DNA of 64,000 bases, taken from assembly GCA_020698575.1 (NCBI GenBank), contig CM036251.1:5045288-5109287 (forward strand), in the 5' to 3' direction. Positions 43,650 to 55,574 of this stretch are shown here, piece after piece. Position numbers and translations under genes: made by a program. The notes under the pieces were generated by a model that made no database searches, had not been told where the DNA came from, and saw only the letters and a list, made by a program, of their open reading frames with translations. The DNA comes from Bostrychus sinensis. Lineage: Eukaryota; Chordata; Actinopteri; Gobiiformes; Eleotridae. The first letter of the stretch is position 1; the number at the start of each line of letters is the position of its first letter.

Positions 43650-44483
43650 CTACCCTCTGAAAAGTTAAACGCCTCTTTTTAACTTTAAACATGCTCATCT
43701 TCGCTTGCTAAGATCACAATCTGATTGGGACGTTCAAACCGGAAGTGCCCGCCCTTACACAATTTAACCGGAAGTTAATAGACGCCATATTGTGCACGAA
43801 GCCAATTGATGCTACGCAAAGCCTGGTAACAGCGCCACGCCGCCAACAGTGGTGAGTACGGAGCATGACAGAGAGCGGCATTGAACAGAGGCTTGTGCTC
43901 ATGAAACGCGGACCATTACTCACTCATGCCAAAAATCCGGACAAATGTCTAAAAAGGTGGACAAGCTTTCTTCGTCCGGACAGAAGTCTTAACCCTAACC
44001 CTAATCCTCGGACAGTCCTGACCAAATCCGGACCAGGGCTGGGCAGCGGCACAGATATAGCAGTAACAGCTGCTTACTTGTAGCACCTGGCCGCGTCTTT
44101 TATAATACGAGCCATTAGACAAAATGCAGAGGCTTGGCTGCCGACAGCCCACTAAAGCTACGGCAGCTCGTAGCGGCCAATCTTCAGCTGTCACACCTAT
44201 ATTCTGTTTTAGTAACAACATTAGCATCATTTAGCAAACTAGAAAAAATAATGCCATTTTATATTTAAATTAATTCAAATATCAGTCTCTTCTGGCACAT
44301 CTTTATGCCATGAAACTATGTGTACATGCCACAATTTGGATTAAATTTGACAATAATAACCAGCCATTTTATCAAACTAACTGACGCTGATGTCGTTGCT
44401 AGGCAGCAGTTGCCCCAGTGACGCAGCCGCGTCACCAAGGGCAAAGTTCTGTCGCACTTTGTGACGTCATCACCAGTGTCTTC

Positions 44484-46949
44484 ATGTCCAGATCAACTCA
44501 GATCAGCTCATTACACTTCAGACACTCACAAGGTTTTCAGAAGAGCAGACCAGCAAGAAGTTTAGTATTTGGTGACACTACTAATACTTCTAATAACTAC
44601 TACTACTACTACTACTACTATAATCATTTACTGAAGTCCGAGCATAGGTCAGTTCGAGCAGAACTTGATCAACTGTGGCCCACCATTAATGAAATGAAAG
44701 AGAGAGAGTCAATGAATTCTCAAGAAAACAAAAAACTCACAGCTGAAATGGCCACAGTGGACTTCCAACTCCGTGACTTGGAGCCACATCATACGGAGCT
44801 GCAGACCACATACTCAGACATGAGACCTGACCGCCGAGCATTGTTCAAGGACACAGTGAACACCAGGAACATCACAACCCATGAAGATGTGACTGACGGA
44901 GGAGTGACCCTTGAAGACCTAAAGGAACAAGTCAGAAACCTGAAAGATGCCTACGACCTCAAAGTCAGTGAGATGGGAGAGAAAGCAGAGTTCGGGGCTT
45001 TTATACTCAGCGCACTCAACCAGAAAATGGAAGATGGGACTTCAGAGATGGAAATGGAGGAGGCCAGGTGTGTGAATGAGCAAAATGAGGCTAAGATTGC
45101 AGAAGCAGCTGATGTGAAATGCCACCTGGAGAACTTTGCGTCCAGGTTGCAAGCCAATAGTCAGCCACAGCATTTTATGGACTTAGTGTCAGGAATGGTT
45201 GATGTCAATGACATTTCCAATCTCAGAGAAGATCTGACAGGGCAGGCATTTACAGAGAAGACATTGTCCAGCAGCCAGTCTGATGATGATGAGCCTTCTT
45301 TTGATGGGGTAGATTTCTCAATCAGTGCTTTTCAAACCTTTGCAGGTCTGTCTATGGCGTTTTTACATCTTATCCAAAGTCTTCCTCTGGGAATTTTATC
45401 TCTTGTGCTGAGGGCACTGTGTTACTGTGGCAGTTTCTTTAGAAGCTCTCGGGTTTTGTCGACCAGTTGGAGAATCTTCAAACAACTTTGTTGGGTAATG
45501 TTTCTTTACATTCTGCCCATTTTTATATGCCCCATCAGTCGGTACTGCTTCAAGCTTTTTACCTCAAGGGAAACTGAACATGCCTCCACATGTCAGAGCT
45601 ATTGTGCAGATCATCCACAGCCAGAACAAACATTTGCAGGTCTGTCTTTGGAGACTTTCCAACTTGACAAATTTCTTTCTCTGGAAAATGTATGTATTGT
45701 GCTAAGCATACTGTCTGGCTGTGGCAGCTTCTTTATAAGCTCTTGGGTTTTGTCAACCAGTTGGAGAATCTTCAAACAATTTTGCTGGGTAATGTTATAT
45801 TGCATTGTGGCCATGTTTGTATGCATTCTGGATATTGTAGAACTTGTGGCAGAGCTCTTGAGTGTTCCTCTGATACTTCTGTGTAATGTGCTGATGGCAC
45901 TGTGTTACTGCAGTTTCTCTATAAGCTCTTGGGTTTTGTCAACCAGTTGGAGAATCTTCAAACAATTTTGCTGGGTAATGTTATATTGCATTGTGGCCAT
46001 GTTTGAATGCTTTCTGGATATTGTAGAACTTGTGGCAGAGCTCTTGAGTGTTCCTCTGATACTTCTGTGTAATGTGCTGATGGCACTGTGTTACTGCAGT
46101 TTCTCTATAAGCTCTTGGGTTTTGTCAACCAGTTGGAGAATCTTCAAACAATTTTGCTGGGTAATGTTATATTGCATTGTGGCCATGTTTGTATGCTTTC
46201 TGGATATTGTAGAACTTGTGGCAGAGCTCTTGAGTGTTCCTCTGATACTTCTGTGTAATGTGCTGATGGCACTGTGTTACTGTGGCAGTTTCTTTATAAG
46301 CTCTTGGGTTTTGTCAACCAGTTGGACAATCTTCAAACAATTTTGCTGGGTAATGTTATATTGCATTGTGGCCATGTTTGAATGCTTTCTGGATATTGTA
46401 GAACTTGTGGCAGAGCTCTTGAGCCTTCCTCTGATACTTCTGTATTATGTTCTGAGGGCACTGTGTTCCTTGATCAAGTATCTGGTTTTCTCAACCATTT
46501 CTGCAAGGAATAGAGTTACAGATACACCAAACCAGAATACTGCCCTAACATCAGTCGACAGAGACACAGTGAGATCATCCCTTGATGACGTGGATCCATT
46601 TGATGGAAAAGATTTCTCCATCAGTACTTTTAAGACCTTTGCTGGTCTTTTTGTGGGCATTTTACATCTTTTCCCAGTCATCCTAAGTCTTCTATTGGGA
46701 ATATTCCATCTTATCAGAAGGATACCATCTTCCTTTGTTAATTTTATTAGAGGTTTCTGGGTTTCCTCAGCTGTAGTCATCATTAGACGACTTGCATTGA
46801 GATTGCTTTTTGTATCAGCACGTTTGGGTGCCTGGGCGTTAACAATTTTCATTGGCGTTATATTAGGTGCTTATCTTACCTCAACCTGCAGTGACTCAGT
46901 CGAGAACCTCTTTACTGAAATGTACTCAGAACTGTTATTACTTTTGTAA
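44484..46949 (+). CDS. coiled-coil/62-residue membrane-repeat protein (copy 2, 821 aa)
   Basis: Same as copy 1 apart from eight instead of nine Tyr codons and an Ile-to-Asn change just after them (TATATTC to TATAATC). Four 62-residue units are retained. No stop or frameshift. Confidence 0.7.
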   Translation: MSRSTQISSLHFRHSQGFQKSRPARSLVFGDTTNTSNNYYYYYYYYNHLLKSEHRSVRAELDQLWPTINEMKERESMNSQENKKLTAEMATVDFQLRDLEPHHTELQTTYSDMRPDRRALFKDTVNTRNITTHEDVTDGGVTLEDLKEQVRNLKDAYDLKVSEMGEKAEFGAFILSALNQKMEDGTSEMEMEEARCVNEQNEAKIAEAADVKCHLENFASRLQANSQPQHFMDLVSGMVDVNDISNLREDLTGQAFTEKTLSSSQSDDDEPSFDGVDFSISAFQTFAGLSMAFLHLIQSLPLGILSLVLRALCYCGSFFRSSRVLSTSWRIFKQLCWVMFLYILPIFICPISRYCFKLFTSRETEHASTCQSYCADHPQPEQTFAGLSLETFQLDKFLSLENVCIVLSILSGCGSFFISSWVLSTSWRIFKQFCWVMLYCIVAMFVCILDIVELVAELLSVPLILLCNVLMALCYCSFSISSWVLSTSWRIFKQFCWVMLYCIVAMFECFLDIVELVAELLSVPLILLCNVLMALCYCSFSISSWVLSTSWRIFKQFCWVMLYCIVAMFVCFLDIVELVAELLSVPLILLCNVLMALCYCGSFFISSWVLSTSWTIFKQFCWVMLYCIVAMFECFLDIVELVAELLSLPLILLYYVLRALCSLIKYLVFSTISARNRVTDTPNQNTALTSVDRDTVRSSLDDVDPFDGKDFSISTFKTFAGLFVGILHLFPVILSLLLGIFHLIRRIPSSFVNFIRGFWVSSAVVIIRRLALRLLFVSARLGAWALTIFIGVILGAYLTSTCSDSVENLFTEMYSELLLLL

Positions 46950-47115
46950 ATTAGGTGCTTTCCTAATTCCTTTTTGAATATTTTTCACCAATGACCATCC
47001 AAACAGCAGGGCCATGGATGTGCGATGGCTCTTCTCTGTGCTCCTCTGTCCCTTGCCAGCTCCTCAGGGATGCACCATCTTGCCATGTCCTCTACAATCA
47101 AACTTCTCAAACTTC

Positions 47116-47210
47116 CTGCCACGTACCATAATATAGCTCTGTTTGTTGTTCTCACCAGAGCACAGGACCATAATATAGCTCTGTTTGTTGTTCGCACCAG
47201 AGCACAGGAC
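47116..47210. repeat. 42-bp tandem array, two units (copy 2)
   Basis: Same array as in copy 1 but with only two units, so copy 2 is about 210 bp shorter here. Confidence 0.93.
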
Positions 47211-47267
47211 TGGTCTCACAGATGCAGAGACGACACATCTGTGAGACCAGTCCTGTGCTCTGGTGCG
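47193..47267. repeat. perfect 32-bp hairpin with 11-nt loop (copy 2)
   Basis: Identical to the copy 1 hairpin (arms 47,193-47,224 and 47,236-47,267). Confidence 0.95.
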
Positions 47268-48386
47268 GAGACGTGGACTCTAACCACAAGGCTGGAGCAA
47301 GTGGTGAGAACAACAAACAGAGCTATATTATGGTACGTGGCAGATGCGCAGATGCGTCGTCCACTCTGCCTCTGTGTGGAAGCGACACACTGGTATCAAC
47401 CAGTACGCTGGCCAACTCCTTCCATTTTCTCCATGCCAACTTCCTGCGTCTTCCTTCCTTGCTACATGCGTCTCCATGATGAATGCCGTACATAACAGAA
47501 CTGTTGAACCTACTTTGTCCAAACAAAAATAAAGTTGAATAAACTTAACTTAATGCATTAGACGTGTATTCAGTCCATTCTAATCAACAAACTTGAACCC
47601 AGTAAAATGTAGTTAAAATGTTTCATTTTTTTTATATGCTTCTTGTTTGCACCAGGTACGTACATCTAATTTGTGTTGTCCCATAGGCAGACCTAGTATT
47701 AGGACAGTAAGTGATTGCTATGGCAACACTCACTCCATTTACATGCAGAGCACAGTTTGTCTATGCTCACGGTCCATCTTAAGTCCGGTTTCTCCAGAAA
47801 ACTGGTCAAACCGCTCTTGTCCCAGGCTGAATGGAGAGCAGAGAGATGAATTACTGAGACCACTGCGCTGTGGGGCAGTCAAACCTCTTTAGTCCTGAGT
47901 GCTAATAAATGACTCTCCAGCTTAACCGGAGTACACTGTATACATGCAGCAGCATTCCGACAATGAACCACATTACAATTACTGCACTCGGATTAAAAGA
48001 AATTCAAATGACTCTCCACCAATCAGAGTCCTGGGTTTACATGGAGTTTAAAACTCAGGTTATAATCGAAGTGAGGCAATAATTTGGTTTTCTCTATCTG
48101 CATGTAATCATAGTAACTGTTGTTTGTAGCTCATAGGTCTTAGCCACACTTAGATGTTTTGGGCTGACTAAGGCTTCAGAGAACATTACAGGCTACAAAA
48201 GATTTGTAGCTGCTGAAAATCATACATGATCAAAAATGCATCAGATTACAGGAAATTACATCTGTTTAGTTCAATATTTACTTCTATTGTATTTCATAAA
48301 ATACTATAGAAAAAATACATATTACAAAATACATCAGGGCATAGTTCAGGGAGTGACACAAGCCTATGTAACCGAGGAGAGTGGGT

Positions 48387-48390
<4 letters not shown>

Positions 48391-48441
<51 letters not shown>

Positions 48442-48448
48442 ATATTTA
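48391..48448. repeat. (TA)n microsatellite, copy 3
   Basis: Homologue of the copy 2 microsatellite, slightly different in length. Confidence 0.95.
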
Positions 48449-50068
48449 TATGGGAACTAATTAATCGCAAATCTGAAAAAAAATCGCGAATTAATAGTAT
48501 TATAAATTCACGTACAAACACAAAATTGTAAATTTAGAACATTTATTTTGAATTAACCTTAACATACTTTACTGTAAACTGTGCAATGCAAACAAAACTT
48601 GCAAAGAAAATAAATGAATAGTCTCTTTGAGACCTGTAACTCAAAGTTTGCCTAAATAAGGTACAACCAACAAATACACAAAACTTACCTAAAAAATCAT
48701 GTGTAATCTCTTTTAGAACTTTAACAAAAATAAGTTTAATTCTTCAATTAATAACAATTCTTGTGGCTCACAACAGTGTAAATACTATGAACTCATCCTT
48801 GCATAGACTGCACATAACTTTTGTTTTGTCTATATAACTTTAGTTTTGTGTATATTGCTGTCTGGTGACGATTTGAAGCAGAATTGTCCATTTAGCAATG
48901 CGTCTTTTTGGTCACTCATGTTGCTTTAGCTCGTTCACTTGTTGCATTAGGCTCGTTCCAGATGAACTGAGCCTGGATTGTGAACGAGAGTGCACAGCCA
49001 CAATGAGAGGAGGGGGAATACACCTGTACTGAAGTCGGACAGTTTGTGGCTCAGATCACGCTCCATCACGCCCCAAATCCACTTCTCGCGTGTGTTGCTT
49101 TATCCAGGTCAAAACTGTAACTTTAGTCTGTATTTTTTTTAAAAGAGGCGGGGGAAGAAGGAGAGGAGGGCAGTGAAGTGTTGTGCGTTACGTTTCTGAT
49201 CAGCACTAAACTCAGATCCAATCACCTGTCCGTTCACTGCTGACAGGTGTGCGTTTTCCCATCATGCACTGAGCCGTGCAGCCTCCACAGTTGCTCCTGA
49301 TGAACTGCGGCAGCTCAGGCGCTGGTCTCGTTTGGATCTCACGGTGACCGTCGCACTGTGGCATCAGAGCAAGTCGGGAACAAGTCGGACACAAATCTAA
49401 CCTGAGCACTGCGCACAGACCGACAGTGATCCAAACTGCGCAGGTCTGGCTCATCTCGAACGCCTGATGGATGGAAACAGAAATGTGTCGTCTTCTACGC
49501 TCGCGCAGTGCATTTCTGCTCCGCTGGAAGACCCGCGGCGTGTTGCTGCCTCTGTCAGTGTCGTCGTAATATTTTTGTTGTGATCAAATTAATCTATCGT
49601 TATATCTATATACACACACAGTCACACAAACACAATAAACTGTAAAAATAACTAAAGCATGCGATAGTAAGGGACGTGCACAATACCACTACACGCAAGA
49701 GTGATGGGGCTGAACTGAGAGACTCTATCACCAAAACCCTCCATGGGACAGGTGACCAGGCTTGGACCATGCCCAACAACAACAACAACAAAACTAAACT
49801 AAACTAGAAAGAAACTAGTATAAGCAACAAAAAAGACGTCTTAAAATAATCAAAGGCTATGTTAATAATATAATAAGACACAAAGTATGACTAAATATTG
49901 ACATAATTATAAACCCAAACAAAAATATAAACCCAAATGAAACAGCAGCGGCCAAACGTCTATCAAAAACATAAAGTTACACCCTGAATATGAATATGTC
50001 CAGAGAGTGGGAAGAAAACACTCATTTACCCAACTACAGCAGGCACTGTAGCAGTGAGGTCCACGCCA

Positions 50069-50313
50069 GGACTTCAGTCTGAACCGCCGGGACTTCAGTC
50101 TGAACCGCCGGGACTTCAGTCTGAACCGCCGGGACTTCAGTCTGAACCGCCGGCACTTCAGTCTGAACCGCCGGGACTTCAGTCTGAACCGCCGGACCGC
50201 CGGGACTTCAGTCTGAACCGCCGGGACTTCAGTCTGAACCGCCGGGACTTCAGTCTGAACCGCCGGGACTTCAGTCTGAACCGCCGGGACTTCAGTCTGA
50301 ACCGCCGGGACTC
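50069..50313. repeat. 21-bp minisatellite, copy 3
   Basis: About twelve units. One unit carries GGCACTT instead of GGGACTT, and an irregular junction (CCGGACCGCC) at about 50,193 shifts the register, which suggests joining of two smaller arrays. Confidence 0.95.
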
Positions 50314-50590
50314 AGGAAGGAAACAGCCGCGCCAGGGGCATCTGCACAGACGTAGAGGGGAAGCTGAGCACAATACGCAATGCACAAACAACGTAAAGAC
50401 TGACATCTTGCCTAGGGTGACCAGATTGATGACACTGAAAGTTAGGACACTTTAGCCCAAAGTTTAGGACAAAGGGCCAAAAGTGAGGACACAAAACCAT
50501 TTCCATAGGCAACTGTTTATTATTAAAGTAGTAAGGTTATTTTTGTGTGTTTTTTACTTTAATAAACAGACCACTTATGGCCTAATAATA

Positions 50591-50933
50591 TTAGTCACTA
50601 AACATGGAATAGGCCCTGGCCCTAGACTGGTGATGTTTCACTGCAGGAAATAGCTTTGTTAGCTCAGCAGCTGTGATTTTATCATCCAGTATACTTACTG
50701 CTGGAACAAAAAATGACGCCAAATTGGACTGTCCAGCAGACCTGGCTTTCTCCTTGTGCTTGTCTGTGAAAGCATGTCGTTCCAAAGCACCTTTTCCCCT
50801 GGAGCTAACATCGGTGCGTGGTATTCATCCGTCCTGTTTTTGGTGGCGACCTGGTTCTGAACAGCACACAGAGCTGAAACACGTCTTTCTTTTTGGCATG
50901 TGCAGCAGTGCAGTCACATTGAGTCGTGAGAGG
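50591..50933 (-). pseudogene. hAT-like transposase relic, copy 3
   Basis: Essentially identical to copy 2, including the finger-like ERHAFTDKHKEKA segment. Confidence 0.5.
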
Positions 50934-50970
50934 AGGGCAGCCACTTCGCGGGTCGCGGACGGAATTACTC

Positions 50971-51187
50971 TGTAAGCTACGGTGGTCGTGGATGTTTCAT
51001 TCTGTTCCGTTTCTCAAACCATACAGAATGGACGGTTAAAGCAGTATAATTGCTTACTTTGAACTTTATTAAACACATGTGCGTAACTGCATTACAAGTG
51101 CCATAGCCCGCCACGCTCTCGGTAGGTGCTACACTTAAAACAGTCCCTCCTGGAACACAATATGTAACCAACAATCCTATTGTTACA
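50971..51187 (-). mobile_element. 3' LTR of the Ty3 retroelement, copy 3
   Basis: 217 bp, same ends as in copies 1 and 2. Confidence 0.75.
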
Positions 51188-51526
51188 TACTTTCTTTTTT
51201 TTTTTTTTTTTTCAAATTTAAATTGAACATTTACAACATATACACATTTTCTCAGTGCATCAAAATGTACACCTCAACTATTCCCGTAAACACATTTAAG
51301 TATATCAACCAGTGTTAATAGTAAAATTCTAATCCTCTCCAGGTTTTCGCTTCAAGTGCATAGTTTGTACTGTTATTCTTGATAATACATTTATAGTTAT
51401 TGGAAAATAAACTGCATCAGTAACTCATATTACCTTATCCCTGTCTTTTCTTTTTTTTTTCTCTCTCTCTGCAACAGCATACCACAACCAAACAGGTCTA
51501 ACAAACAAACATATAATAAAACAATT

Positions 51527-54500
51527 TTACACAGTAAAGTCCCTCAGATAGGCAGGTCTCCTAACTAGACGACCAGACCTTGTATTAACAGCGGCCTGGC
51601 CCTCTCCGTGACCAGGCTCAGCAACTCCTACAGTTTGAGTGTCTGTTGAAGACCCTGTCTGTGCTGACAATGTAGGTGGGCAATGGCTGTGCCTGAGATG
51701 GCAACGGTTCCTTCTCAGGACACTACCAGACTCCAGCTCCACCTCATATGATCTAAGGCTCACTGGTCTAATTACCTTAGCCACTTTCCAGGTCTTGTAA
51801 GGCTCAAATGGTTGGACTCTCACACTGTCTCCAACTTTGAAACAGTCCAAGTCCTTTGCTGTGCGATTATAGTATCTCTCCTGCCTCTGTCTGTTGTGAA
51901 TCAGTCCCTGTTTGTTGTTTGACACTGTAGGCTCCAACAGTGTCTCTTTAGTAGGAAGAAGCGTCCGAGTCCTCCTACTCAGAAGCCTCTGTGCTGGACT
52001 TGTAGTGAGACCTTGGCTTGGAGTGTTACGATGGTCCAGTATAGCCAAGTACGGATCCTGTCCTGCTGCTGCGGCTTTCTGCATGAGGCGTTTTGCTGTT
52101 TTGACAGCCGACTCAGCCTTACCATTGCTTTGTGGGTATCCAGGTGACGATGTCCTGTGTTCAAATTCCCACCTTTGGCTGAACATTTTAAACTCATGAG
52201 ACGAGTACTGCGGTCCATTATCGGAGATGAGAACATCTGGAATCCCTTGACGAGCGAAGTGTGCTTTCAGTTTGTGAATCACAGTGGTACTCTTGGTGTC
52301 GGGTAGATAATCAATCTCCCAAAAATTTGAATAATAGTCCACAGTCATCAGATAGTCCTTATTATGCCAAGAAAACAAATCAGTTCCAACCTTGGCCCGG
52401 GGCCGGTATGAAATGTCATGGGGATGCAACGTCTCTTTTTGCTGTTTAGGGTCCACCGACCTGCATATGTCACATTTGGAGACAAAAGTCTTAATCTGCT
52501 CATTCATCCCTTGCCAGTATACACACTCGCGTGCTTGTCTAAGGCAACCTTCTATTCCAAGATGTGATGAGTGTATACGGCGAGTAAGGTCGGCTCTGAG
52601 TTTGTCAGGAATTACCGCTCTCTCTCCCCTGAACACAATACCCTCCTGAAAATTCAGTTCATCTTGAAAAGCATAATAGTGTTTTATGTCTTGTGCAATG
52701 TCTCTTTTGTTTAGAGGCCATCCTGTGAGAATCATCTGTATCACTTTCTGCAACTTTGTGTCCTCACTTGTTGCATCACGGATGGAGGATAGTCTCTCTG
52801 CAGAGATGGGCAAATAGTTAACCATGTTAACAGTCTCTAGCTCTGACTCTGCAGCTCCCTGATTGCTGTCGGGTAAGTAAGCTCTGCTCAGAGTGTCCGC
52901 TAGAAGCATATCTCGGCCAGGCACATAAATCACGTGAATGTCATATTTCTGTAGCCTAAGCAACATTCTCTGCAGCCTCTTAGGTGCGCTAAGTAGCGGC
53001 TTTCTCACAATATTTTCAAGTGGCTTATGGTCACTCTGCACTGTTACTTTTCTACCATAAGTATACTGATGAAACTTTTCCATCCCCAAAACTATGGCTA
53101 GACATTCCTTTTCTATCTGGGCGTAACCCCTTTCTGTGGGAGTCAGCGCTCGGCTTCCAAATGCAACAGGTTTACCTTTCTGTGTCAGGGCCGCTCCTAG
53201 TCCTGTCTCTGAGGCATCACATTGCAGCGTCAGTTCCTCATTTTGGTCATAATACTTGAGCAGTGGTGCATTTGTTATCTTATCTTTCAGTCTTTTAAAA
53301 GCTGTCTCATGCACCTCAGTCCATTCCCACATGTTGTCCTTGTGTGTAAGCTGTCTCAAAACTTCACAGTCGTCTGAAAGATGATCACAAAACTTCGACA
53401 GGTAGTTCAGCATACCTACAAGTCTCTGTACACCCTTAACATCGGTAGGCCTTGGCAACTCCTTCACTGCCCGCACTTTCTCCGGGTCAATCTGGAGGCC
53501 TTCTGCTGTCAATAAGTGACCTATGTAGGGAACAGATTCTCTCTGTAGTTTAAACTTGTCTGCATTTAGTTTAATAATAATAATAATAATAATTCATCGA
53601 ATTTATATAGCGCTTTTTTGGACACTCAAAGACGCTTTACAATTGATCAATTATTCATTCACTCCTCAGTCACACTTGGTGGTGGTGAGCTACTTCTGTA
53701 GCCACAGCTGCCCTGGGGCAGACTGACGGAAGCGTGGCTGCTTATCTGCGCCAACGGCCCCTCCGACCACCACCAAACACAGCCACACTAACACATTCAC
53801 ACAGGCAAGGTGGGTGAAGTGTCTTGCCCAGGGACACAACGACAGTATGCGCTTCAGATGGGATTCGAACCGGCTATCCTCCGATTGCTGGGCGAATGCT
53901 TAACCCACTGCGCCACCATCGCCCCGAGTAAGTAATGTCTTTCTGCCGGCATCTCATAAGGAAGCATTTTAAGTTTTCATTGTGGTTCTTATTCGCCTCT
54001 CCCTGTGTGTCTCCCTCACCTGTAGTCAGTATATCATCTGCAATGATATACACCCCTGGTAAGCCCTCCAGAGCTTGCATGAGTTTCCTTTGGAAAACTT
54101 CTGGAGCTGGGCTTATACCCATTGGCATTCTGAGCCAACGGTACCGCCCAAATGGGGTAGCAAACGTAGTGAGGTAACTTGACTCTTCGTCTAGCCTGAC
54201 ATGCCAGAATCCATGCTTCACATCACAAACAGTGAATACCTTGGCTTTCGAGAGCTCAGGCAGTATGTTGTCAATGGTGGGAAGAGGAAAATGGCTCCTT
54301 TTTAGTGCTCTGTTCAGTGGTTTGGGGTCTATGCAGATCCTCGGTTTTCCATTTGGTTTTGTCACTGACACCATACTGCTTATCCAGTCTGTGCTGCGCT
54401 CTACAGGTGCAATAATTCCTTTGCTCACGAGATTCTTTAGTTCTTCCTTAAGTGGCATCATCATAGCCACTGGCACTCTACGTTTTGGCAGTTTCACTGG

Positions 54501-55574
54501 TGGTACATCTTTGTCTATTTCAATGTTGTACTCTCCTTCTAAGCAGCCAACCCCAGAGAAAACATCCTCAAACTCAGTCTTTATTATGTCCATATTGGTA
54601 AGGTCCTCAGTATCGTCTTTTGTTTTCCCTGGACATTGCCTTTTCACTATGCTGTCAATCGCCAGGATATTCTCATACTGCACCTTGATCAGCTTCATTG
54701 CCTCACTGGCTTTTCTGCCCAGTAATGGGATTCTATCATCCTGGTCCACAACTTGGAATTCCAGTCTGTACAGTTCATCATTTCTCGGATTTCTGAGTTT
54801 GACTTTGCATTTCCCAAGTGGGCGTAATCTGCTCTTGTTGTACATGACGAGTACTTTCTCTGTCTTATCCAGTTGTGTGTTTGTATTTAACAGTTGTAAT
54901 GGGATAACATTGCAAGTAGTGCCACAGTCTATCTGGAAGTTAACAAGCTTTTTGTCCAACAACATACCGGCGTAGAGCTGTTGACTTTTACTGTGTGCTT
55001 CTTTCACCTGATTTATTGTCTCTTGGCGGCTCCTTACTTCCGTTATTGTCATGATGTCCTCATATGAATCGCTTGACTCCGAGACCATGTGTACTGGTCT
55101 GCCTTTCTTGGTTTTCTCAAATTTGGACTTGCATTTAGCAGCAAAGTGGTTTTCTTTTCCACATTTCCTACACTTCTTTCCAAAGGCAGGGCATTTGCGT
55201 TTGTTTCTCTCATGTGTATTGCCACAGAAGTTACAACAAATCTCATCCATTTCGTCTCTCTTAGGACTCTTTCTCATTGCATGTATTTCCTCCACTGTTT
55301 TCCCTTGTATTGTTTTGTTGTTCTCTTTGGACAGTTCTGTTGCTCTGCATATTTGCATACATTTATCTAGCGTTAGGTTTTCTTCCCTTAACAGTCTTTC
55401 TCTCATTGCAGAGCTACATGTACCGCACACAATACGGTCCCTTATTAACGAGTCCTTAATATCCCCGAAATTGGCTCGTTGCACCAACTGGCGGAATTCT
55501 ATTTCCGCTTTACTCCGTGTTAGCGCCGCAACTTCCGGTTCCGGTGTCCCTGGTAGAAAAACGATGGCACTTTT
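51527..55574 (-). pseudogene. Ty3-type gag-pol, broken by a SINE (copy 3)
   Basis: Disrupted at the same codon by the same SINE (53,576-53,936) and sharing the same substitutions as copy 2. The two interrupted copies therefore derive from one interrupted ancestor. Confidence 0.92.
53576..53936 (-). mobile_element. tRNA-derived SINE inserted in pol, copy 3
   Basis: Same SINE at the same site and of the same length as in copy 2, hence inherited by duplication rather than inserted independently. Confidence 0.88.

Larger units (their letters stand above)
31109..48169. repeat. 17-kb tandem repeat unit, copy 2
   Basis: Length 17,061 bp, collinear with copy 1. It has the 361-bp SINE insertion in pol, five or six 21-bp units, four 62-residue repeats and two 42-bp units. 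About 20 bp present in copies 1 and 3 are missing near 31,774. Its left junction (GGGCTGACT then AAGGCTTCAG) shows the true internal boundary between units. Confidence 0.95.
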